Positions 33,508-44,479 of a DNA stretch of 64,000 nt are shown here, one piece after another. Made by a program: the position numbers and the translations under genes. Within the stretch, counting starts at the first letter, position 1. Each line of letters begins with the position of its first letter. Under the pieces are notes generated by a model. That model was not told where the DNA came from. It ran no database searches and worked only from the letters and a program-made list of their open reading frames with translations. This stretch comes from Diphasiastrum complanatum (taxonomy: Eukaryota > Streptophyta > Lycopodiopsida > Lycopodiales > Lycopodiaceae), in assembly GCA_029204225.1 (NCBI GenBank), contig CM055097.1, forward strand, positions 28,569,192 to 28,633,191. Reading direction: 5' to 3'.

Positions 33508-35840
33508 CAAAATCTTGAGTTGCAGCTATTATCTCTTTCCAAACCGAATATTGAATCTTGGTTTCTTTGCCAAAATAATTTGATAAAAATCTACGAGCTT
33601 TAGATCCTCCAATGCTTGGTTTGCATGGAATATTTCATGATTTACCTAAAAGCTTGTCGTCTTTTTTATTTTAACATGGCCTTTATGTAAGCCTGCTTTA
33701 GACAATACATCCTCTAATCTGGATATAGCTTGCTTTGAAGATGATTCCGGTTTGGTATTTCATTCAAACAAGATGTGAAGATATATTATTTTCTATTATA
33801 TGCACCTCTACATGCAATGTCCAAATATGAACATTCTGAATAGAAATCGATAGTACGAGTTTCCAATTAGAATCTTCTCAATCTCTTGATATTCTTGTAC
33901 TCCTTGTCATGTCTTTTGATGTCTTCATGCAGTATAAACAAGGGTGTTCAGAGTTTGCACCATGGGATACATTGAACATACATTTTAATGTCTTCATCAG
34001 ATCTCCTGCTAAATGCCATTCTATGTTGAAAGTGCCAATTCCAAGAACATTGAGTATAACTCCCTCCATGTGATTTTTGATGGTGGCAAGATATGACATT
34101 CTATTAAATATCCATGAGAGAATGTCATGGTCTTCTTTCAACACCTATAAAAGAAACAAAAAATTGATCTAGTATAATATTGACATAGAGAAAATTATTC
34201 AAATAGAATCCATATAAGATTATCCCTATAGAATCTATAAAAGAACTACTATACCTGAAAAGCTGCTAACCACCAAATATCATTTTTTGATTGAACATTG
34301 AAGTTGAGGCCTTTTGAGTATTCTAAATTTGAAAGTGCTTCATTCATGATCGTAAGATTGACTCTCTCCATTTTTTGTCCTTTTATAATTTCAGACTAAT
34401 CTAACTTAAGAACAACTATCAACTTGTTATTGACATTCTCATTTGTAATACCATAAAAATATGTGATGAAGGTTAGTAACTATTTAATGTCAATAATTAG
34501 ATTGTTGGAATTGCTATAAACTAGACATTCTCCCTTCGAGCAATACACTTCATTGATATGAGATGGATTACCAACTATTTTCCGCATACCTTGGTTTAAC
34601 ATGTCATTTTTTTAAAAAAGATGAAATGGTTGTGGGATTGGAAACTTTTGAATACTTACCTGTGCAAATGCTTCATTTATCATCTTAAACATTGTTGCAT
34701 ATGCTTCTCTACTGATGCTAGAAAAATCACATACCCCCTGAACTAATGTAGTGTCCAATATTTCTCCAACTTCATTCATAATGCTATCAGTAATTGAAGC
34801 CTTAATATTTTTTATTTTGTTATTGTTTAACATTGATTTCATAGATTTAGAAGTTAAAAGAGAACCTAGTGAGTTTCCAATGGAAATCTCATCGGCCAAA
34901 TGGTCTTCAAGAACCAATGTTGATCTGCATTGCAAATATAATGTTCATAAAATAGTCAATAGAGATTAGGACACTTGTAGTATTCACAACATCATAATAA
35001 ACAAATAAACTATGAGTGGAAATTAATAAATAACAAAACTAGTATGATTGAATCAAAAAGTTCAAGAAATATTAAACCAAATAAGCTATAACTTTCTTAA
35101 ATGCACGGATTCTTCTTTTTCGATAACCTCCTCTAGATGATAGATCACATATATCCTTGGTTACCAGTCTTTTTCTCTTGTTGCTTTTTACCTTTCTGTT
35201 GAGCAGATCCATATCTTTAACAAGAGACAAATATGAGATGCGCATGGATTGAAATGCAATTTTTATCTCATCATTACTAGTTGTAAAATAATGCAAAGGA
35301 GATTTCAACATTTGAATCTCTTTCTTGGACATCTCATTTTCTTCCAAACAAGTTTTCAACTTTGTATATTTTTATTTGCATTCCTTTAATGTTTTCCTAG
35401 ATTCCTCTTCCAAAAAATGTATTCTTTGCATTGAATGTGCATTCCCATAGAGTTTCAAATTCTCACAGTAAGCCTAAAGGCCATTTTTGCCTTAACACAT
35501 ATAGATTATTAATTGAGTCACCGAATGAAAATCCGGATGTTGCAATGAATATGGATCAATAGGATACAATGTTCCTAATGACCATAAATCTACATGCCTT
35601 AGCATTTCCTCATGTATTGGATCATATCAAAAGTTAAAAATTTGGGTTGTTTTGAATTTCTTGTCCTGAGCGGAGCATATTCTGGTGACAGATCCACATG
35701 AAGATGATGAAGCTTTGTCATCAATACAATAGCATAGTAGCAAACAACACAATGACAATAACAGAGCTAGAGATGGCGCTAATAAACACTTGTATGACCC
35801 TAGAGATGGAGATGTGGTAGGCTTTGTTTCTAAAATGTCA
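33508..35840 (-). repeat. Duplicated 2.3-kb segment, copy 2
   Basis: Closely similar to 7777-10062 over its full length. It keeps about 40 bp near 33840-33885 that copy 1 lost, and its frames are better preserved. To its right, similarity to copy 1 stops at ATGTCA (35840). The neighbouring sequence differs from that of copy 1, so the segment moved or was copied as a unit. Confidence 0.82.
33878..35359 (-). pseudogene. Unrecognised intron-containing gene, copy 2 (better preserved)
   Basis: Exon-like blocks on the - strand: 35072-35359 (95 codons, basic end RKRRIRAFKK); about 34679-34935, which reads STLVLEDHLADEIS and SITDSIMNEVGEILDTTLVQ and ends at CAG|GTAAGT; a block of about 34259-34612 with some stops; and 33878-34144 (HLAGDLMKTLKCMFNVSHGA, CLYC). 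The splice signals match copy 1. Whether this is a captured host gene or the gene of an unknown transposon is open. Confidence 0.5.
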
Positions 35841-36110
35841 TTCCTAATTCAAATTTTTTGAGTGTTCCCAACTATTGGGAGGGACTATTTTGACATTTTG
35901 AAAATTATACTTTAACTATGGTTAAGCACTAGTGACGTTTGATGTTTCTAAAATAAGGTAGATTCATTTTCATGGAAAGTAGTGCGGGCAAATGCATAAA
36001 GAAATTAGAAAATGATATCTTAATTACTTTATTGTTATTTTTATCTCTCCTACATGGCATTTCCTATAGGGCCCTCTTTGAGCCCATAAAAGAGGGCCCA
36101 TATTTTTTCT
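35841..36110. other. Spacer, nothing assigned
   Basis: AT-rich; no open frame or terminal repeat recognised. Confidence 0.35.
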
Positions 36111-36111
36111 A

Positions 36112-36980
36112 ATGCCAGGAGGACGTGGATCTACTTCTTGAAAATCAAATCGGACGCATTTTCATGCTTCAAGGAATTCAAGGCTTTGGTTGAGAACCAA
36201 TTGGATGCCCATACTAAATTGCATAGAGGGGATGAGTAAAAACCAAGGGATTTTGAAGCCTTTTGCAAGGAGCAAGGAATCAAGAGGCAATTCATGCGCT
36301 GCATATCAATGGGGTAGCTAAAAGAAAAAACCGCACCATTTTGGAAAGCGCATGATCAATGGTGAAGCAAATGGGATTGGAAAATTTCTATTGGCCGGAG
36401 GTGTGCAATGCAACAACCTTCTTGCAAAACAAGACTCCCACTATCGTTGTTCTCAGTGTGACTCCCGAAGAGGCGATCACATGTATGAATCCAAAAATTG
36501 ATGAGTTTCGCATTTTTGGATGCAAGGCCTATGTGCACGGCCTATGCCAAAGGAAGAATGAAACAAGCTTGATGCAAAGTCCATTGAATGTGTCTTTTTT
36601 GGGTATGACGAGAAGGCAAAGGCCTACACATCTTTTTGATCCAATGATGCAGAAAATCCGTATTATCAATGATGTGATTCTTGATGAGATGCACAAGTTT
36701 GATGAAAGTGGTCATGCTAATGGTGATAGTGACATCTAGATGCTTCCAACTATCTTGAAAGAAGACAAAGATATAATTCCACATGAAATCGAACGTGAAG
36801 ATCAAGATTGGGAGGATGATCATGATCGAACTCCACCCATGCAAGAGCCAAGGCGGAGGTACTTGCCAATTTGGTGCTAGGAAAGAAAAACATGTGGGAA
36901 GCAAAAGGACTTATCAAGACGCTCTTTGGGAGACCTATTTGCCAAGAAGTGTGCTTGAATTGAAGGTATCAAAGTGGTAC
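36112..36980 (+). pseudogene. Copia integrase fragment (element 5)
   Basis: In broken + strand frames: TWIYFLKIKSDAF, FKEFKALVENQLDAHTK, FCKEQGIKRQFM, then NGVAKRKNRTI, WPEVCNATTFLQNKTP, FRIFGCKAYVHG, HLFDPMMQKIRIINDVILDE. This is an integrase core and C-terminal part. The catalytic Glu in NGVAERKN is Lys. An acidic linker with PRRR follows, and the RT is missing. Confidence 0.85.
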
Positions 36981-37138
36981 GAGATGATCATGTAAGATGC
37001 GAGAATGAATCTATTAGGATCAAGTTTTCAAGGAGAAGAGAGAACATCAATGAGAGAGAAGAAAACTCTTGATCGCTACCATGTGAATTACACCCTTATG
37101 AGTGACATCTTGAAGTGTCAAGAGCCAACGACCTTTAG

Positions 37139-37560
37139 TACAGTCATAAATGCTTTTTTCCACAATCTGAACCTATGGACAACCTAATTTTGACATTTAA
37201 AGATCATCTAGCAAGTCGACGAAGGTTCATAATGATGTTATGATGCTCGGCGAAAATTCTCAAAATGAAATATCACTGAACATTCGCCTGACTCAAAAAT
37301 TGAATTTTCTCTTGTCAGAAACCTTCGCGCACCTCAATTTAGATAAATCAAGGGTGGATGTACAGTCTGAGAGTCAGCGAAGGTTTTTGATACTATATTG
37401 GTCAAATCGGCCCAAAACAGTAGTTTTCTAAGTCCAATACTGTGCTTTCATTTTCTTATGCTGATGACTTCCTGACTTTTGCTCATCAGCTTTTCCTTAT
37501 TTTTTTTTCAACTGTCTTTTTCCAAAAAAAAAGTCAGCAAATTAAATACTGAAAACAAAA
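37139..37560 (-). repeat. 3' LTR-like segment of gypsy A
   Basis: Closely similar to 44000-44440 from GTCATAAATG onward, including CCACAATCTGAACCTATGGA and the CGAAGGTT motifs at 37220 and 37378. It lies downstream of the gypsy A integrase in transcription order, where a 3' LTR or untranslated end belongs. Confidence 0.65.
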
Positions 37561-37641
37561 AATTGAAAACAAATAAAATGAAAAAATATATTGAGATCAG
37601 GCTTGCTGAACTGGCGGAGCAGGTTGCCGAAACTTGCGTAA

Positions 37642-38570
37642 TCAGCTGTCATTTACCGGAGTATCAAATCGTTTCCCATCCAAGTGTTCAAGAATTACTG
37701 CGCCATAGTTCAGGATTTCCTTCACTTTATACGAACCTTCCCCAGTAAACTTCAACTTACCCTTGATCAGCTTGGTTTTGTACATCAATGCAAGATCTCC
37801 TGCTTCCAAATCTTTCTTATGCAATCGCCGATTGTGCCATGCCTTGTGGCGGGCTTTCTCTGCTGCTAAGGCATGAACTGCCATCAATCAGGTTTCACAT
37901 AATTTGTGCAACGCATCGTGGCAAAGTTGTAAAGACTGATCATCATTTAATCGTTCCGTTGCTCCTATGCATAAAGATGGGATTAAAAATTCAATTGGCC
38001 TAACAGCATCTTGACGATAAACCAGTTGAAAAGGTGTTTGATTTGTACTATTTTTGTAAGCGATTTTGAATGCCCATAATGCTGCATACAGTTTATGTTC
38101 CCAATCAGACTGACTCGTTTCAACTGTCTTTGTCATAATGGTGCAGAGAATCTTATTGGAAGATTCAGCTTGGCCATTCCCTCTGGGATAATAGGGAGTA
38201 CTAAATCTATGTATAACAAAAAAATCTTCCAGTAAACACTTTATTGTTTGATTAACAAAGTGTGTACCCCGATCACTGACAATTTTGATCGGACATCCAA
38301 ATCTGATTATAATATTTTCATATAGAAACTTAGTTGTAGATTTCACATCAGCTACTTTGATAGCTTTGGCTTCAACCCACTTGGTCATATAATCAGTTGC
38401 GACGATAATGTAGCGAGCCTGAGATCCTTGAGCAGCGGGATGAATAGGACCAACATAATCTAGTCCCCATTTTTCAAAAGGTGCTTGCGATAAAACCAGA
38501 TGTAAGGGTCCATAATTCTGTCGAGTAGGCCGTCGTGCTCACTGGCAGACATCACATGTCCGAATAAAAT
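37642..38570 (-). pseudogene. Gypsy A integrase
   Basis: The frames read MTKWVEAKAIKVADVKS, IVSDRGTHFVNQTIK (second Asp), YYPRGNGQAESSNKIL (Glu) and LWAFKIAYKNSTNQTPFQLV. A C-terminal part in another frame reads ARHKAWHNRRLHKKDLEAGD, LKFTGEGSYKVKEI and GAVILEHLDG. The zinc finger is lost in the deletion. About 50 residues of the core start lie between 38389 and 38570 with stops. Confidence 0.88.
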
Positions 38571-38633
38571 TTTTGGATTTGTAAGTTGTCTGCTTGCAAA
38601 TCGTATAGGATAATTCTTCTTATAGTCACCTGG

Positions 38634-39874
38634 CTATGTCAAAACTGATCCAATGGCGTATTTTGAGGTGTCCGTATGAACATGAAACTCTAATGTCCAA
38701 TCTGGAGAACGCAGTATTGGTGCTGAAGATAATGCTTTTTTTAACTTTTCAAAGGCTTCTAACGCCTCTACTGTCCAAATAGGAACAATAGTTAACTTGT
38801 ATATAGGTCGTGCTAAATCCGCAAAGAAGATAATAAAAATTTGATAGTAGTTCGCATGACCCATAAACACATAAACTCCTCGAATTGTTGCTGGCGGTGG
38901 CAATTCCACAATACCTTTGATCTTAGAATAATCGGTAGCAATACCATGTCTTGATATCACATGTCCAAGCACCACTTCGTGAAAAACCCATATCTGGCAT
39001 TTTTCTGCATTTAGCGAAATCTGATATTTGCGACATCTTTCAAAGACTTTTTCCAATCGATCCAGGTGGTCTGTATCTGTACTATGAACTCCCAAGTCAT
39101 CCAAGTAAATTTCAAGAAATTTTTGCAGATAATCTTTAAAGGCAAATTGCATTACTCTTTGGAATGAACTTGGTGTATTACAGAGTCCAAACGACATTAC
39201 TTTGTAAGCATAGTTCTGTTGCAAAAGCAGTTTTGTGGCGATCGGCAGGTGCAATCTTAACCTGGTTGTAACGATTAAATCCATCCAGGAAACTATAAGC
39301 TTCCACTCCAGCAAGGCGATAATGCTTTCAGTAAAAGGTGCGGGAAAGTGATCCTTCCATGTCACTTTATTCAATGCTTTGAGATTCATACAAATTTGCA
39401 ATTTCTCATTTTTTTAGGAATAATGACAATCGGTGAAATCCATTCGGTATGCTCGATCTCATAAATGAAATCGACGTCAAGCAATCTCTGAAGTGCTTTC
39501 TTTATCAGATCTGCCACATTAGGATTACAGCGATAGAACTTTGTAACCTTTGGTACTGCATCAGGTACTAAAGATATGGTATGTTCATTGACTGATGTCG
39601 GAATACCCTTCAAATCTTAATAAGTCCATGCAAAACAATCTTGATACTTAATAAGTAGCAAACGGAGTGCTTGATACTGTTTAGGATTAAGTTGTGATCC
39701 CACTTGTACAATCTTTTCTGGTTCTCCTGGTTCTGCAAGATTCATTGGCTGCGTCCTAGCTGGGCCATCGTAAACCTCTTTAGATTCTGACATGTGTTCT
39801 TCAGGTTCACAATGTGCTTTAGGTAACATGATTACTACATCATCCAATGTATAACGTTTAAAATGCTCTGGCAT
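38634..39874 (-). pseudogene. Gypsy A reverse transcriptase and start of RNase H
   Basis: Motifs: QDCFAWTY, then EHTISLVPDAVPKVTKFYRC, EHTEWISPIVIIPKK, MSFGLCNTPSSFQRVMQFAF and the active site IYLDDLGVHSTD (two Asp). The thumb follows (EKCQIWVFHEVVLGHVISRH), then LEFHVHTDTSKYAIGSVLT, the first RNase H strand. There is a frameshift near 39390-39420 between the two largest frames, and damage around 39220-39330, where copy B has a clean sequence. Confidence 0.88.
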
Positions 39875-39982
39875 ATCATGCTGGACTACATTTGCTTGTT
39901 CTTTTTCGAACGGACTTGTCTTGGATCTTTGTTTAGTCTTCTTAGCAGGAATTGATCGTGGAGGTGATGACTTCCGGGATGA

Positions 39983-41332
39983 TTAATCTTTCTTCTCAAG
40001 TGAAGACTTTTTAGATGATGATGTCTTGCTGAAGATCTGACTTGAAGAATTATTCTTGACTTTTTCTTTGTCTTTATTCAATAGAGGTGGCACTTCGTTT
40101 AAATCAATCTTTTGAGGGGGATTTTCCCATTTCAGGACCGTATTATAATCTTGCTTTGCTTGTTTCTTCGTCATCGAACCTGTCATCATGTCTCCCTTCA
40201 ATATAACTACTTTGGACGATTTGATTGTTGGTTCATCAGGAACATTACGCACTCCAAATCTGGTCAGATCCATATGATGTAGAATCTGTTCATCCGTAAG
40301 TTCTACATTGCCATCATAAGTTAAGGCATGGCTCATTGGTATGAGATCATCCTCAATTGGATCTGGTATAGGTTCCGTTGATATCCAGGCTACATTCAGC
40401 ACATTTAGTGGAAACATGATTGGCGTATCCAAAGTTCGATCTAACAAGGAAATCTCGCTCATCTCTGATTGAATATCTTGTTGACACATATATCTTGCTG
40501 TACAATCAATTGTTGAAAGAGCTTCGTTCCAATTGACAGTATCCGTTTGAGAATCGTAGTGAACTCCCAATTTTTTCTCTGGTCGATCACAAGTGTAATC
40601 CGTTGTTGATGAATCGTCATCCGCTTTTTGAACCACTGGCTTGATAGTCCAAGTCGTAGGATCAATTTTAACTACACATTCACGATTTTCAAAAGTGATT
40701 TTGCCAGTACCCCAATTATGAACTACTTGCGCAACTCGTAACCATGGACGTCCTAAGAGAACTCGGTAGACATTTGGTGATTCTGGTAAGTCCATTACGA
40801 TGAAAGTAATGACAAACTGTACTCCTGCAATCCTGACATGTATATCTTCCACCATTCCTCGTGGACGAACCGTCGTTTGATCAGCTAGCTTAATAGCAAA
40901 AGTAGCAGGCTTAATCTTTGTAAGGCCCCATTTTGTACATAGCTTTGTAGAAATCAGGTTAACTCCTAAACAGCCGTCTATCATGGCTGCTTTTTTAGAA
41001 AATTGTCTATGTTGTATTGGCAGAGTGATATTCTTTTGTTCACTTTCCCAAGCTGCTCCAACATGTAGTACATCTTTAGATTCTTCAAATCCAGCACAAA
41101 AGAGCGGCTCCTGATGGTCTTCTGATTCTTCTTGAGCTAGCTTTTGCGCTAAGACTTCTTTTGCTTTTGGCACCAACTTTAGGAGCTCTCCCAATGAAAT
41201 ATTGATCTTGCTAGACAAAATATTCATGAGTAATTCTGTATGTGGTGCTTCCGGTTCCGTCATCTTGAAGGGTTCTTCGTGATGATGTATCTGATCATTC
41301 ATATCCGTACGTAAATTTCTTGAAGGCTGCAA
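39983..41332 (-). pseudogene. Gypsy A protease region and linker
   Basis: A 449-codon frame. The middle reads MIDGCLGVNLISTKL, where plant gypsy proteases often read D-G-G/D-S-G-A-x-V-N. Then follow FVITFIVMDLPESPNVYRVL and GRPWL. The protease Asp is present but the third position (Cys) is unusual. A long Lys/Ser-rich linker toward RT ends in SSSKKSSLEKKD. Confidence 0.8.
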
Positions 41333-41639
41333 TGGTGAAGACCGAACTTCAGCTGTTACTTTAGCAGCTTCAAGTTCCTCTTCTTCTTGCAGATGCTTAA
41401 TCCACTATCTCATATCTTGATATCTTCGTTTTTATGCATTAAGATTTGGATAAACTTCTAATGCTGTTGGTATATCGTTCAATGGTATACAATCAGCAGG
41501 TACTGAATCCACTACTGGTTCTTTTTGCTTTTGTGCTCTGGTAACCACCATCAAGGGTGCACTTGGTTTATTGTGAGCTACCGATCCTTGCTTGATTGTT
41601 ATCAAATCTACAAGTGCTGTAGCTGGTGGTGGATTCGGT

Positions 41640-42165
41640 CTTGCTGGACAGTCTTTATAGCAATGCCCATATCCACAGTCACGACAGAATGATACAATTT
41701 TTTTTTAATTTGGGCATTCTGCAACTCTGTGATTTTCTCCACATGCAAAGCATCCAAGTGGTGCTCTGGCCCAATTTCTCGAGGCTTGTTGTTGAGCGGC
41801 AGCATAAATGGCATACTATTCTGAAGATCCACATTCCGGATCATTACCATAGCTCCATTGCTCAGCACTTCCGTAAGGTTTTGGTTCCATTAAATTGACA
41901 GGAGGAGCGGAGTGCTTTGGTGGGGCAGGCAAGGCTAGACGCTCCGGGTATCCAAGAGTAGATTGTCATAGTCTTGCTGCTGGATTGCCTTCATACTGTG
42001 GATCTCGATATCCCATCTAGGCATACCATTGCTGAATCATCCGAGGATTGAAGTTGCAAAAGGCAGTCTCATGGTCAGGTGAATTACATAGATGGCAAAC
42101 ACTGATTTCCATTCATTTTTTCAATTAAGGACACTCGTTCACTGCGTGATTTCTTGTACAAATAG
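41640..42165 (-). pseudogene. Gypsy A Gag nucleocapsid with four CCHC-type knuckles
   Basis: In order on the - strand, spread over several frames: CSICTRNHAVNEC (near 42120-42165), CHLCNSPDHETAFC (near 42055-42100), CFACGENHRVAEC (near 41708-41750) and CRDCGYGHCYKDC (near 41650-41690). All fit C-x2-C-x3/4-H-x4-C. Most gypsy Gag proteins carry one or two. Confidence 0.75.
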
Positions 42166-42990
42166 AACACAAGACATTTTCCCTGCAAGAAAAGTCTTTG
42201 CAAACTTCTCAGGTTCCTTGTTCGCTTCTCCGTGGAAATTTTCCAATGCTTTGATCTTCTCATCAAATTGCAACTGCAACTTTTCCATCTGTTTCTGCTG
42301 GGTCTTCCCAAGTTTCTCGAACTCATTGAGCATCATTTCTGTAGTAGCATTGGCATTCGTTGATGCAATAGTGGTGGATGTCGTAGTAGTCTGCCCTCCT
42401 GTATAAGGCAACATAATGACATTCGGCTCATCATCTGAATCTTCATCCTCCTCCCAAATTGCATCGTCCATCGCATTTTGCAAAAGTGCGTATTCATTAT
42501 GACGTTTCAGTTCACGTCTGATCCGTTTAGGTAGACCTAACAAAAACCACATAATCATGGCATTTTCATTAATCAGCTCAGGCTCACATTCAGATCTAAG
42601 ACGTTTCACCCTTTCGATGTAATCTTGAACCATTTTCCGCTTTCCCATTTTAATTTTACTTAAAAGTAGGAAAGGGTCTTCCATAAACTTTCACGGTTTG
42701 AACCGTGTGATAAGGGCTCGTTCAACAACCTCCCAATCTGTATGCTCAGTTTCATCTTGGTTATAGTACCAATCTTGTGTTGCACCTGTTAAGGCCATAG
42801 GAAACAACTTAAGTTTATCTTGAGGATAAATCTCACCATAGACCTCACAAGATTCAGCATAGATCTGAAGAAATCGAACTGGATCTATTAATCCATTATA
42901 TTTGGGTAGATCCAATCGGGGTGCTCTTCTAACAATAATTGGATTGACCTCCTGTGGAGCACCTCCAGGAACAGCTCCAGGGGCAGCCAT
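42139..42990 (-). pseudogene. Gypsy A gag (capsid part)
   Basis: ATG 42990 opens MAAPGAVPGGAPQEVNPIIV. Then come LDLPKYNGLIDPVRFLQIYA and FPMALTGATQDWYY, the typical Retrotrans_gag start. A break near 42690 leads into ERVKRLRSECEPELINENAM and GLPKRIRRELKRHN. The acidic stretch EEDEDSDDEPN precedes the knuckle region. Confidence 0.88.
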
Positions 42991-43000
42991 TTAGATCAAA

Positions 43001-44440
43001 TTGATAATATGATTGGATATAGATTTTTTCAAAAAGTATTTCAGATTAGATCTGCTAGCTCTATTCCACTTTTCAAGAATCTGGTTCTATATGATGAAAA
43101 ACTACCCAATAATTCGATCAATCAATACTTCTCAAAAATGATAAATCTCTCAGAGTCCAATTTAGCTATATCAGATCTGATCCAAATTTTGACAGAGACT
43201 TGATCTGGAAAATCAAAAACTAAAAATAGGACTGGCGAAGATTATCTAGGCGAAGGTTCAACAGTGCTATTTTGGGATAAAAATTCTTTGAACACTTTTC
43301 TGACAATTTCTTGGAAAATAAGCTTCGTCGATTTCTCAGATGGAAGATCTGACATAGTGAAAACTATGGACAATCGGACGAAGGTTTCTGACACAAGAAA
43401 ATACAGTTTTTGTGATCTAGCGAGGGTAAAAATCAAGAGTTTTTGTGATCTGATCAAGATAAATATTTTTCAAACTCAAAAATAGCATTTTTATATAAAT
43501 AAAATGTTCTGAAAACTCGGCGAAGGTTATGGCGAAGGAGCAAGAGTAGTAATGGTAATTTCACAAAAAAGTGATTTTTTTTTGGCAAAAATATGACAAT
43601 ATGACAACTGATCCTCTTAAAACCTGTCTATTTTTGACATTATTCTTCTCCGACCTGGCAATAGATGGATCTGAATCACATCTAAGCGCAATGAATTGGG
43701 CGAAGGTTCTTTTTTTGTATTTTTTAGGATTGGGTCATCCACTGAGTGACCATGTTTGTGCTAGGAAGAATCATGATGTCCGTTGCAGATGAGACATCAC
43801 GATGGATAGTATAGCACGAAGACTGGGAAGTATCGATAGAAGACATGATGAACAAAAATTTGCAGGCATATACAGTACTATAAAAATAGACTATAGAAAT
43901 CTCGACGAAGGTTTCTAGGGATCTGAACCTATCAAGCGAACGTTTTCTAGGGCTGGTGAAGAATGAACCTTCGTCCAGGAGGGTCCTTCGTCCAGGTACT
44001 GTCATAAATGTTTTTTTCCACAATCTGAACCTATGGACAACCTAATTCTGACATTTTAAGATCATCTAGCAGGTCAGCGAAGGTTCATAATGACGTTATG
44101 ATGCTCGACGAAGGTTCCAAAAATGGCATATCACTGAACATTCGTCTGACTCAAAAAATTGAATTTTCTCTTGTCAGAAACCTTCACCCACCTCAATTTC
44201 GATAAATCAAGGGTAGATGTATAGTCTGAGAGCTCAGCGAAGGTTTCTGATACTGTATTGGTCAAATAGACCCAAAAAAGTGGTTTTCTAAGTCATTTTT
44301 CATAAAAATACTGTGCTTCCGTTTCCTTATGCTGATGACTTCCTGACTTTTGCTCATCAGTCTTTTCTTATTTATTTAATTTTTTTCAACTATCTTTTTT
44401 CAAAAAAAGTCAGCAAATTAAATACTGAAAACAAAAAATT
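43001..44440 (-). repeat. LTR/leader region between gypsy A and B with CGAAGGTT motifs
   Basis: The segment 44000-44440 is homologous to 37139-37560 and so is LTR-like, belonging to the 3' side of copy B. 43001-44000 lies upstream of gypsy A gag and would contain its leader and 5' LTR. CGAAGGTT occurs at 43251, 43379, 43521, 43701, 43905, 44078, 44109 and 44238, and inverted at 43966. I could not place exact LTR ends or a primer site. Confidence 0.55.
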
Positions 44441-44479
44441 GAAAACAAATAAAATGAAAATATATATCGGGATCAAGCT

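Larger units (their letters stand above)
37640..43000 (-). mobile_element. Ty3/gypsy retrotransposon A (internal region)
   Basis: Order on the - strand: gag, several zinc knuckles, protease, RT, part of RNase H, then integrase; no chromodomain was seen. The sequence CFAWTY...GIPTSV before RT and FLDGFNGYNQ-like motifs (seen in copy B) suggest a Tat/Athila-like lineage. An internal deletion near 38573-38634 removes most of RNase H and the integrase zinc finger; copy B keeps this part. Several frameshifts mean it cannot be autonomous. Confidence 0.9.
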
